NCBI GenBank assembly: GCA_016713035.1
Contig: JADJPW010000001.1
Location: 1,054,001-1,118,000 of the forward strand
Length of the DNA: 64,000 bases
Source: Verrucomicrobiaceae bacterium
GTDB taxonomy: Bacteria; Verrucomicrobiota; Verrucomicrobiia; Verrucomicrobiales; Verrucomicrobiaceae
Direction: 5' to 3'
Within the stretch, counting starts at the first letter, position 1. Every line of letters starts with the position of its first letter. The translations under genes were made by a program, and so were the position numbers. Shown in pieces: positions 55,715-63,490 of this stretch. The notes beneath the pieces are model-generated. The model was given only the letters and a program-made list of their open reading frames with translations. It was not told the origin of the DNA and ran no database searches.

Positions 55715-56134
55715 ATGAAAGCAACCGTCTTCCTCATCACGGGCCTCCTCGCCTCATTTGCTACCACGGGTTTCACAGCAGAGCCACCGGTGGATTTTGT
55801 GACACAAATCAAGCCCATCCTGGCAGATCGCTGCATCGAGTGCCACCACTCCGGCTCCATGCTCGGCGAGCTGAATCTGCAAAGTCGTAAGCTCGCCTTT
55901 GGCAAGCGCAGCGGCGGCCCCGTCATCGCCCCTGGCTCACCAGAGCGCAGCCTGCTCTACATCACGCTGACTTTGCCCGCGAAAGAGAAGAAAGCCATGC
56001 CTGCCACGGGCCACCGTATTCCCAAAGATGAAGTCTCGCTCATCCGCAGATGGATCGAAGAAGGCGCGAAATGGCCTGAGGGCGAGGAAGGCCATATCCC
56101 CGCAAAAAAAGCCAGCAAAGACAAGCAAGTGTGA
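55715..56134 (+). CDS. Exported PSCyt1-type cytochrome-domain protein
   Basis: 139 aa from ATG 55715: a signal peptide (VFLITGLLASFATTGFTA) and one planctomycete cytochrome C domain (PF07635-like) with IKPILADRCIECHHSG and a final RWIEEGAKWPEG. The CIECH motif predicts covalent haem. In larger proteins this domain heads DUF1549/DUF1553; here it stands alone, followed after 10 bp by an exported unknown protein, so the two are probably one transcript. Confidence 0.88.
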   Translation: MKATVFLITGLLASFATTGFTAEPPVDFVTQIKPILADRCIECHHSGSMLGELNLQSRKLAFGKRSGGPVIAPGSPERSLLYITLTLPAKEKKAMPATGHRIPKDEVSLIRRWIEEGAKWPEGEEGHIPAKKASKDKQV

Positions 56135-56144
56135 GCCCTAGACC

Positions 56145-56762
56145 ATGCGCCGCCGCAGCCTGCTGACATCCCTATGCCTCATCCCCGCCATCCACGCGGC
56201 GGAAAAGCCCACGCGTAAGCTAGAGAGCATGCTCATGCTGCCAGAGCCGCGTGTGCTGCGCAGCCCCCTCTCCCTCACGCCAGAGAATGCTCGGCACACC
56301 GTCCTCACGCCTGCCCGTGAGACCGAAAAAGGCGGGATCGAGGCCTATCCTGCTGCCGAATTCACCAAACTCGGCATCGGCAGTGAGACCTTTGCCAAAC
56401 ACGCAGCGAAAGCTGCTGACAAACGCCTCGCCACACTGAAACCGGACATCCTACGTGATGACAAAGGCCGCGTGACCTACGCCGTCTATCGCGGCGAGCA
56501 GCCACTTTACGCCTCACTTTTCATCGCGCCTTCACTTCCAAAAATCTTCGAGCCCATGTTCGGCAAGGAGCTCTGGGTCGCTCTACCAGATCGGCATTCG
56601 CTCTATATTTTCCCAGCGCATTCAGCTGCGCTCCAAGATTTCAGTGCAGACTTAGCCGAGCGTTTTGCGGCAGAGGCATTCGCCGCGAGCCCTGAGATTT
56701 TTTCACTCATAGCTGGCCAGCCACCGAAGGTGATCGGCTCCTTTGCTGGCAGCGATGAGTGA
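56145..56762 (+). CDS. Exported protein of unknown function
   Basis: 205 aa with an N-terminal signal (RRSLLTSLCLIPAIHA). The mature part is alpha/beta with no motif I recognise; conserved-looking stretches are RVTYAVYRGEQPLYASLFIA and LWVALPDRHSLYIFP. It follows the PSCyt1 gene by 10 bp and converges on the ABC operon. Its coding status is supported by codon regularity and the signal peptide. Confidence 0.75.
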   Translation: MRRRSLLTSLCLIPAIHAAEKPTRKLESMLMLPEPRVLRSPLSLTPENARHTVLTPARETEKGGIEAYPAAEFTKLGIGSETFAKHAAKAADKRLATLKPDILRDDKGRVTYAVYRGEQPLYASLFIAPSLPKIFEPMFGKELWVALPDRHSLYIFPAHSAALQDFSADLAERFAAEAFAASPEIFSLIAGQPPKVIGSFAGSDE

Positions 56763-56778
56763 GTCTGCATCTCTGTTC

Positions 56779-57579
56779 TCAGCGCATCGGTCCCACCATC
56801 TTTTGCGGCACCTTTGGCACAGGCATGGCATCTGGGATGCATTGATCACGCGGGATTTTTAGCAGCAGTTCAGCCGTCTTGAGATGCTCGATCAGCCCAG
56901 GAGTCGCCCGGCCGCGATCGTATTCTTTTTTGAGGATATCGTAACCTTTGCGCCAAGAGACAGCATCCAGCGCCTTGACGTAGTTAAAGCCAGCCGCATG
57001 CAGCGTGTAATTCGGAGCGCCATGCTCATAGGCCTGCATGTAGGCATCACCGGCCTTCGCGTTTTCACCACTGCGCCTGTAGTAGAGATCTGCTAGCCGG
57101 TCCCACAGCCTCCAGCTATCGGGTGAGAAGGTGAGCCCCTCTTTCAGAATCTCCTCCCCGCGGCGGATGTGCTGTTCACGGAGGCGTCCGCGCAGTTGCG
57201 GTGTCATTTCGGCGCCTGGAGCATTGTAGAGATAATAGCTGGCTGCATTCCAGGCCATGTGCCAGGCGGCTTCGTCCCAATAGGTCTCATTACGCGGCTG
57301 GAGCCGTGTCACGATACGGTAGAGGCTGTCCACCTGTGCCCAGTTTACCCGTTTGAATTCCGTATAAGCACGGAGCTGCAGCATCGAGGCCACGAGGCCG
57401 CGCAGACCACCGAGGATGGCCGTGAGACCACTCTGTCCCATGCTCTCCAGCGCACTCACAGGCACCGGATCATCCAGCAGCCGCGCGGAGCGTAGATGAT
57501 TCGTCGCACGCTGCTCCAGTGGCAGCTTCACGATGCCGATGAGGAGCAGGAGGCAGATGGCCTGGACTTTTCGCTTCAT
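56779..57579 (-). CDS. Membrane-anchored TPR-like protein of ABC transporter operon
   Basis: 266 aa. One N-terminal hydrophobic segment (AICLLLLIGIVKLPL) followed by helical repeat units (WRLWDRLADLYYRRSGENAK and AGDAYMQAYEHGAPN). Family not recognised. It is the last gene of a three-gene unit; its ATG overlaps the permease stop (ATGA, 57579-57576). The role is probably a periplasmic accessory to the transporter. Confidence 0.82.
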   Translation of the reverse strand: MKRKVQAICLLLLIGIVKLPLEQRATNHLRSARLLDDPVPVSALESMGQSGLTAILGGLRGLVASMLQLRAYTEFKRVNWAQVDSLYRIVTRLQPRNETYWDEAAWHMAWNAASYYLYNAPGAEMTPQLRGRLREQHIRRGEEILKEGLTFSPDSWRLWDRLADLYYRRSGENAKAGDAYMQAYEHGAPNYTLHAAGFNYVKALDAVSWRKGYDILKKEYDRGRATPGLIEHLKTAELLLKIPRDQCIPDAMPVPKVPQKMVGPMR

Positions 57580-58499
57580 AGTTCCTTTTCCACAAAGAGG
57601 AGATGCGCCACCGCGAGATAACCGGCGATGTACAAAGCCGCTGCACCACTCATGTCCGCCACCGCACCCCAGGACACGATGCGCCCACTCACCACCCCAT
57701 CCACGACATCAAACAGGGCAAGGTCCGGGAACACGATAGCCAGCGCCAGTGCCGCGCCGCGCTCTGCCATGCCGCCCAGATGCGGATGCAGGAAAAACTC
57801 ACGCAACAAGGCCTCACCATGCCCGATGATCACGACGCAAAAAGACACCACGATGGTGAAAAGCGTCGAGCTAGCCACACAACTCAGCACCAACGACAGC
57901 GTCGTCACCACGGCGGCCTTTAAAAAAATGGCGAACACCGCCCAATGCATGTTCCAGGTGAGCCCCTGTCGTGCCACGATCTCACGCACACGCTGCTGCG
58001 TCTCCGCATCCTCACGGCCCTGCATCACCAGAGTGCGCATGGAGTCATCCAGCACCTGCCCCTGCCGCGCCCAGATCACCAGACTGAGCACCAGGTCCAT
58101 CAAGATCAATCCGCCGCCGATGAGCAACAGCACACCCAAGAGCTTCCCTGCGAGGTAATCGAAACGCGGCACTGGCCGGGCAAGAATCGTGTAAAGCGTG
58201 CGATCCTCCATATCCTTCGGCAGTAAAAGCGCCGTAGAAACGACACCGATGACAATGCTGAAAATCTGCAACGCCCCCAGTGAGACCGACTTGATCAGTG
58301 AGAGCTGCTGATCGGGATTGATGACCGAAAAAGCAAAACCAGCCCCTACTGCCAGCACGCAAAAGATGACCAGAAAGAACAGAATCTTCATCCGCACGAG
58401 CTGAGTGACCGTGGCACATGCCAGTGTCCAAATGCGACGCATCCGCAGGCCGATACCACCGGACTGCCTGCCCATCGAGTGTTGTGCATTCTCTGCCAT
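57576..58499 (-). CDS. ABC-2-type transporter permease
   Basis: 307 aa with about six membrane helices: ILFFLVIFCVLAVGAGFAF, then LGALQIFSIVIGVVSTALLL, a PRFDYLAGKLLGV loop typical of NosY/GldF-like permeases, and a final AALYIAGYLAVAHLLFV. A soluble loop of about 60 residues (VLDDSMRTLVMQGREDAETQ onwards) lies between helices. It pairs with the ATPase at 58506, only 6 bp upstream. The substrate is unknown. Confidence 0.9.
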   Translation of the reverse strand: MAENAQHSMGRQSGGIGLRMRRIWTLACATVTQLVRMKILFFLVIFCVLAVGAGFAFSVINPDQQLSLIKSVSLGALQIFSIVIGVVSTALLLPKDMEDRTLYTILARPVPRFDYLAGKLLGVLLLIGGGLILMDLVLSLVIWARQGQVLDDSMRTLVMQGREDAETQQRVREIVARQGLTWNMHWAVFAIFLKAAVVTTLSLVLSCVASSTLFTIVVSFCVVIIGHGEALLREFFLHPHLGGMAERGAALALAIVFPDLALFDVVDGVVSGRIVSWGAVADMSGAAALYIAGYLAVAHLLFVEKEL

Positions 58500-58505
58500 A
58501 CAGTT

Positions 58506-59381
58506 TTAGACCTCTGACCTCCGATCCCCGGCCTCTGTGGCCTCCAGAAAGAGTTTTTCCAATGTAGTGCGGGGTTTGCCGTGATGGATGAGCTTGGCCC
58601 CAGAGCCTTCATTGGCGACGAGTTGCTGGATTTTCGCGATCAGATCAGCACTCGCATTCTCCAGCGTCAGCTCGGCTTGGTTTTCCACAGCGATCAGCTC
58701 ATCGAGGCGCCCCTCTCGGACCATTTTGCCCTGCGCCATGATGCCCACCCGGTCACAGACCTCCTGCATCTGCTCCAGTAGGTGTGAGGTCACTAGGACC
58801 GTCAGCCCACGCATCTTCATCTCCAGGATGAGATCGCGAATCTTCCGCGATCCCGCCGGATCGACACCTGCCGTAGGCTCATCGAGCACCAGCAGACGCG
58901 GATCGTGAATGAGTGCCTGCGCCAGCCCCAGTCGCTGGAGCATTCCCTTGGAGAAACCGCCCACACGCCGATCAGCGGCGCTCTCCAGCCCTGTGAGGTG
59001 CAGCATATCCTGAGCACGTTTTTCGAGCTGCGAGCCACCTAGGCCACTCAATCGACCAAAAAAGCGCAGCGTCTCCAGCCCAGTCAGATGCTTATAAAAA
59101 TACGGATTCTCCGGCAGGAAGCCCACCTCACGGCGACTCGCCACCTCCGTGCTCGGACAGCCAAAAATGCTCGTACTGCCCTTAGTCGGTGCCAGCAGGC
59201 CCAGGATAGCCTTCATCGTGGTGGACTTGCCACTCCCATTCGGCCCGATGAGGCCATACACCTCACCTGCGTTCACCTGAAACGACACATCCCGCACCGC
59301 AACGAAAGCCCCTTTGACCAAAGTGCCCTTGAACACCTTGGTCAGCCCGGAAACAGTTACTGCGGCAGTCACATCGCTCAT
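58506..59381 (-). CDS. ABC-2-type transporter ATP-binding protein
   Basis: 291 aa from ATG 59381. Walker A GPNGSGKST, Q-loop LPENPYFYKHL, signature FSKGMLQRLG, Walker B LLVLDEPTAGVDP and H-loop VTSHLLEQ are complete. The C-terminal 70 residues form the regulatory extension usual in drug or NatA/CcmA-like exporters. First gene of the ATPase-permease-TPR operon. Confidence 0.93.
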   Translation of the reverse strand: MSDVTAAVTVSGLTKVFKGTLVKGAFVAVRDVSFQVNAGEVYGLIGPNGSGKSTTMKAILGLLAPTKGSTSIFGCPSTEVASRREVGFLPENPYFYKHLTGLETLRFFGRLSGLGGSQLEKRAQDMLHLTGLESAADRRVGGFSKGMLQRLGLAQALIHDPRLLVLDEPTAGVDPAGSRKIRDLILEMKMRGLTVLVTSHLLEQMQEVCDRVGIMAQGKMVREGRLDELIAVENQAELTLENASADLIAKIQQLVANEGSGAKLIHHGKPRTTLEKLFLEATEAGDRRSEV

Positions 59382-59588
59382 CACGCGTACTTCTTGAACG
59401 AGAATTCACCCGCTGACAACTGCCCTGTGGCCTTTGTCAGCAATCCAACCTCCGAAAAAGCACCGCAAGAGCAGAAAGCACAGCTCACAGCCCCGCCCTC
59501 GACCAATTGCCTCAAATACCCGCCATTTAGGCTTTCAAGTGACTGAAAAGCCCTCGTAGTCCAACATGAACCAACTTATTTGAGCCAT

Positions 59589-60062
59589 ATGACTAAACTC
59601 TCATTCCTGGCGGTCTTCGCCCTATGTTCCTGTGTTTCAGTCAAACACCCACCAAAGGCTTCAAGCGATGATAACGAGGCTCTAATCGTCGAAGCCATGA
59701 AAAAGCCGGTCGAACAGGAATCGGGCACTCGCGTGACTTTTTCAGGCACGACCAAAGTCTCGGGTGATTGGGCTTACTTTGATGGCCATGCGTTTCCCGC
59801 AGATGGTTCTGAGCCTGCTGGCGACATGACCTTGGATTTCGCTGCGTTGCTTCGCCGTGATTCGAGACGTGCCTGGCAAGTTCTCGATCATGGCTTTTCC
59901 GGCGATCCGTCGTTGATCGTGCATCTTCGAAAAACGCATCCTGAGGCTCCAGTCTCGATCTTCCCGAGCAATACAGACCAACTCGTGAAACTCTGGCCGA
60001 TGAATCACAGGGCGATGGGAGCGAACAGTAGGCGCTCGTGGTCAAGAAACGCCAGGTTCTAA
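59589..60062 (+). CDS. Putative lipoprotein of unknown function
   Basis: 157 aa from ATG 59589: signal LSFLAVFALCSC with a lipobox Cys. The mature protein (GTRVTFSGTTKVSGDWAYFD, then LLRRDSRRAWQVLDHGFSGD and VHLRKTHPEAPVSIFP) looks like a small stress or DUF-type domain, but I cannot name it. The last 20 residues (basic, Ser/Arg-rich) may be a frameshifted or eroded end. It is divergent from the ABC operon. Confidence 0.6.
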   Translation: MTKLSFLAVFALCSCVSVKHPPKASSDDNEALIVEAMKKPVEQESGTRVTFSGTTKVSGDWAYFDGHAFPADGSEPAGDMTLDFAALLRRDSRRAWQVLDHGFSGDPSLIVHLRKTHPEAPVSIFPSNTDQLVKLWPMNHRAMGANSRRSWSRNARF

Positions 60063-60619
60063 AGCACAGAGATGTCAGCGACAAAGATCACGCGTTGAGC
60101 AATTGGTCCTAAGCAGAAAGATCGGCATCTAAATCGAACGGCCGGGTGTCGTTGGAGAAGCTGCGAGCGTATAACTCGGTTTCAAAGGCCTCCGAATCCA
60201 TGTGGCTCAACGCGACGTGTTCACACGCCTACCCACTATGACAAACCTGAGCAGTATTAGGAGGATAATGCCAGAAACCTTGGCTAAAGCCAGACAAACG
60301 GTCAAAAGTTAGCGCTGCAAGTCACCGTAGCCACGCTCATAGTGGCTGCCGCTGCGTAAGGTTGATCTGCGGTGACTCCTACCAAGCTTTAGCGTTTTGG
60401 CCGTATCATTCGCGACCAGATCCAAGCGTCTGCAAATGGGTCCGTTACAGCGATCAGCAAGCGACGAAGTAAGCGAGTTCTTAGCCGTGGGGCCTACTAC
60501 TCCTGGCCATGGGTAAAGGATTGAGTCCGGCTTGAAACAATCCCCTGAACAGTAAAGAAAACGGTTCTTCGGGCAAAAGACTGGGATTGGAATCAGGCAG
60601 GTAGCATGTCGAGCTTTTG
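60063..60619. other. Gene-poor spacer before the second mobile region
   Basis: About 560 bp with stops in all frames and no protein similarity I can recognise on either strand. No tRNA-like fold, CRISPR pattern or clear inverted repeat was found. It may be eroded DNA next to the IS3/ISL3/IS5 cluster. Confidence 0.5.
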
Positions 60620-60662
60620 AGGTGCTCTAACTTTCTGGACCAGGGGCTATCGGAAACCCAAC

Positions 60663-61019
60663 ATGCCAGAAGCCATGAGCAAGAAAGCTTATCAACGTTG
60701 CACCCAGGAGTTCAAAGACAAGGCCGTAGGCCTGCTCAACCTTGGTAAACCCGTCGCCGAAGTCGCCCAGGAGTTGGAGGTTAGCACCTCCATGCTCTAC
60801 GAATGGCGGCACAAGGCCCAAGGTACGCAAGGCGGTAGCGCAGGACTGCGAGCCGGAGGCGAGCAGTCCGAAGCGGACGCCTTGCGTGCCTTGCGCCGCC
60901 AGGTGGCCCGCCTCCAGGCTGAGAACGACATTTTAAAAAAGGTGTTGGCCATAGTAGCCCAGCAAGAAGCCAGCGCTACGCCCTCATCCAAACCCTCCAC
61001 TACGAGCAGCCGCGCATGA
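60663..61019 (+). CDS. IS3-family transposase OrfA
   Basis: 118 aa (an in-frame ATG at 60675 would give MSKKAYQRCTQEFKDKAVGL). HTH_8-type helix-turn-helix (VAEVAQELEVSTSMLYEWRH) followed by a leucine-zipper-like coiled coil (LRRQVARLQAENDILKKVLA). It overlaps orfB by four bases in another frame; a frameshift at 60935-60941 would fuse the two. Confidence 0.93.
   Translation: MPEAMSKKAYQRCTQEFKDKAVGLLNLGKPVAEVAQELEVSTSMLYEWRHKAQGTQGGSAGLRAGGEQSEADALRALRRQVARLQAENDILKKVLAIVAQQEASATPSSKPSTTSSRA
60935..60941 (+). promoter_or_regulatory. Programmed -1 ribosomal frameshift site (A AAA AAG)
   Basis: The heptamer AAAAAAG lies in register with orfA codons (TTA AAA AAG) at the end of the leucine zipper. 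A -1 slip enters an open frame (…SPARSQRYALIQTLHYEQPR) that runs without a stop into orfB at 61016, making the OrfAB fusion typical of IS3 elements. Confidence 0.85.
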
Positions 61020-61849
61020 ACCTCGCCCAAGCTTGCCAGACCCTCGGCGTCAGCCGCAGCGGCTACCATGCCCACCTGCGCAAGCACCAACGCCCACGCC
61101 GCCGCCAGGACGCGCAGCTCGCCACCGAGATCCGCGCCGCATTCACCGCCAGCCGGGGCACCTACGGCTCGCCACGCCTCGTGCGTGCCTTGCGCGACAA
61201 GGGCCTGCGCCACGGCAACAACCGCATCGCCCGGCTCATGCGTGAGCAAAACCTCCGCGTGCGCCAGAAGCGCCGCTTCGTGCCGCGCACCACGGTGACT
61301 GACAAAACGGCGGCAGTCGCTCCCAACCACCTCCTCCAACGCAGCGCCCCCAAGCGCCTCAACGAGGTCTGGGTCACCGACATCACCTACCTGCCGACTC
61401 GCGAAGGCTGGCTCTATCTCGCCGCTGAGATGGACCTCTGCAGCCGCCGCATCCTCGGCTGGAGCACGCGTGAAGACCTCGCCACGACACTGCCCAACGC
61501 AGCTCTCGAACTCGCCCTGCAAACACGTGGATCAAAGCCAAAAGACCTGCTCCACCACAGCGACCGTGGCTGCCAATACACCAGCAGCGAGTTCCGCCAG
61601 CGTCTCAAACTGCGTGGCATCACCGCCAGGATGAGCCGCACCGCCAACTGCTACGACAACGCCACCATGGAGTCCTTCTGGGCCACGCTGAAAGCTGAAT
61701 GCTTCGGCACCACCGTCCCGGCCACCCGCGCCCAAGCCCGCTCCATGGTCTTCGACTACATCGAGACCTTCTACAACCCCGTGCGCCTTCACAGCGCCCT
61801 CGGCTTCAAATCACCTGTGGCCTTCGAACAATCCATCCAAAACAACTAA
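61016..61849 (+). CDS. IS3-family transposase OrfB (integrase catalytic region)
   Basis: 277 aa. N-terminal HTH_21-like part (GTYGSPRLVRALRDKGLRHG), then the rve core with the DDE residues in WVTDITYLPTREGWLYL, LLHHSDRGCQYTS and the Glu in NATMESFWATLKAE. Ends FYNPVRLHSALGFKSPVAFE, as usual. The frame is intact, and with orfA and the slippery site the element looks functional. Confidence 0.94.
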   Translation: MNLAQACQTLGVSRSGYHAHLRKHQRPRRRQDAQLATEIRAAFTASRGTYGSPRLVRALRDKGLRHGNNRIARLMREQNLRVRQKRRFVPRTTVTDKTAAVAPNHLLQRSAPKRLNEVWVTDITYLPTREGWLYLAAEMDLCSRRILGWSTREDLATTLPNAALELALQTRGSKPKDLLHHSDRGCQYTSSEFRQRLKLRGITARMSRTANCYDNATMESFWATLKAECFGTTVPATRAQARSMVFDYIETFYNPVRLHSALGFKSPVAFEQSIQNN

Positions 61850-61860
61850 CCCAACTTTCC

Positions 61861-62400
61861 GTGTCCACGTTTTCGACGAAAGATCACATCAGCGCTCATA
61901 TCAATGCTGCGGTGGACCGTGTGCGCAAAGACGATCTCAAGCGGCTCATTGGTAAGGGGGATGACACGCTCAAAGGCAGCAAATACCAATGGCTGCGCAC
62001 CCATGCCGACAAGCGCAGTAGCGAGGCGGTCAGCTTCCGCAAGCTGCACGAGTTGGATCTGAAAATCAGCCGAGCGTGGCACTACAAGGAAGACTTCCGC
62101 CACTTCTAGAACTACCTCTATGCCGGAGCTGCGGAGCGGTTTTACAAAGGCTGGCGCAAAGCAGTCATGAGCAGCAGGCTGGAGCCAATCAAGAAGGTAG
62201 CACGGCTCATCGACGCGCACTGGCAGGAGATACTCAACTACATCAAGCACCGCATCACCAACGCAGCGAGCGAAGGACTCAACAGTCGAATCCAAGCTAT
62301 CAAAAGCGCCGCAAGAGGGTTTCGCTCATTTGCGAACTACCGCCTACGCATCCTTTTCCATTGCGGAAGGCTCGATCTCAAGCCCGCTTCCACCCACTAA
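61861..62400 (+). pseudogene. ISL3-family transposase, C-terminal half with amber codon
   Basis: Reads HINAAVDRVRKDDLKRL, then GDDTLKGSKYQWL, SRAWHYKEDFRHF, an in-frame TAG at 62107, and continues NYLYAGAAERFYKGWRK, SRLEPIKKVARLID, KHRITNAASEGLNSRIQAIK and FHCGRLDLKP. These are the C-terminal blocks of ISL3 transposases. The N-terminal zinc-finger half is missing, cut off where the IS3 element ends. The TAG most likely replaces a Trp codon. Confidence 0.85.
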
Positions 62401-62800
62401 AAACCGCGTAGAACCAAATTGTTTTGAGGGCACTCCCGAAAACATTTTTTACGCAACCTGACTTCCGCAGGCAGAAGTCATTTTGAAATTACTCGAGTGA
62501 CTTCAAGGGCCAATTTAGGGTGTTCGGAGTCGTTTTCATTTCTGAAGGTCTGATCTGGGCACAGCTCACGCTGCGGCATTGAGATTGAGGCGCTTGATCT
62601 GCTCAAGACGCAGCATGTTATACACGAGATTGGTCAGTTGCAGGCAGGCCACGTTGCGCTTCATGCCGATGCACCTTTGATAGAGAGCTTTCATGCTCCC
62701 GCTCATCTGCGCAAACACATGCTCCACTCGTGACCGGGTGCGCGACTTTTCGCGGTTGCTGGCTTTTGCTCGTCAGTGAGCGGATGGCCCCGCATACCTT

Positions 62801-62864
62801 TTGATTCGCTGCGCTCACCCTTCGGGCAGCCTGCGGCTGTCTATCTCCGCTGCGCTCCGGTTCA
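62801..62864 (-). repeat. 60-bp repeat R1 inserted in IS5 transposase gene
   Basis: On the minus strand the unit runs from CCGGAGCGCAGCGGAGATAG to GTGAGCGCAGCGAATCAA, 60 bp, and can be read in frame as 20 residues (PERSGDRQPQAARRVSAANQ) between the IS5 residues QINE and K. The centre holds the hairpin CCC-GAA-GGG. It is about 95 percent identical to R2. Confidence 0.85.
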
Positions 62865-62930
62865 TTGATCTGTGGTTCGACGTTCTTGGTGGCCAGCGCG
62901 GCCTCGATCGGCGCTCCCGAGTAGGCGCAG

Positions 62931-63003
62931 CCGAACGGAGTGAGACAGATGCGACGTAGGAGCACCCGCAGGGCGAGCGGGAAGGGTGGCGGGAGCGAGT
63001 CAA
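62931..63003. repeat. Short insertion R3 in IS5 transposase gene (diverged, inverted relative)
   Basis: About 73 bp lie exactly between the Asp codon of VVYAD and the Cys codon of CAYSGAP. Read on the minus strand it starts TGACTCGCTCCCGCCACCCT and ends CACTCCGTTCGGC. That resembles R1 and R2 read on the opposite strand (TTGATTCGCTGCGCTCACCC to CTGCGCTCCGG), with many changes. It brings in a stop codon. Confidence 0.55.
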
Positions 63004-63424
63004 TCGGCATACACGACGCGATCTCCCTCTTCGATGAGTTCTTCCAACACTTGGCTGTCATGCACGCTCGCGGCGGTGATGACGGCTTTGAGGATGTGCT
63101 TGTCCTTCACATCGACTTTCACATGGTCTTTGTAGCCATAGTGCGTCTCGTTGTTCTTCTTCGTCCAACGTGCGTCGAGGTCTTTGTGCGCTTTGATCTT
63201 CGCGTTATCCTGCAGCTTCTGCGGCACTCCCCCCCCTCTTTAATCAGGACATTGTCTTCGCGGCTGTTGCGTTGCTTGGGCACTTCGGCAAAACTGGCAT
63301 CGACCGTCACGCCTTCCTTTGCCAGAGCCAGCCCGTATACCTTTTGCAGATGCGCGAGGAAGGTGTCAAACAAGCTTTCGAAGGTCTTTGTTGCGATGAG
63401 CAGTTCGCGAAAGTCGCTGATGGT

Positions 63425-63490
63425 TTGATTCGCTGCGCTCACCCCTGCGGGGCAGCCTGCGGCTGTCTATCTCCGCTGCGCTTCGGTTGA
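63425..63490 (-). repeat. 60-bp-type repeat R2 inserted in IS5 transposase gene
   Basis: 62 bp as written, from CCGAAGCGCAGCGGAGATAG to GTGAGCGCAGCGAATCAA on the minus strand, inserted between PDGQ and TISDFRE. The central hairpin is CCCC-GCA-GGGG here against CCC-GAA-GGG in R1. If each run were one base shorter the unit would be 60 bp and in frame, as R1 is. Confidence 0.85.

Larger units (their letters stand above)
60620..61870 (+). mobile_element. IS3-family insertion sequence (ends approximate)
   Basis: Contains overlapping orfA and orfB in the standard IS3 order. The right boundary is bracketed by the orfB stop (61849) and the start of the truncated ISL3 coding sequence (about 61861). 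The left boundary is somewhere in 60600-60660. I could not identify matching terminal inverted repeats, so the ends are estimates. Confidence 0.75.

Noticed and set aside
60063..60619. Possible ncRNA or tRNA in the spacer before the IS3 element
   Set aside because: No cloverleaf, T-loop signature or paired ends could be found by eye.
61870..62400. Two separate small genes (61861-62109 and 62167-62400)
   Set aside because: They are one frame of an ISL3 transposase split by a single TAG, and the N-terminal half is missing.
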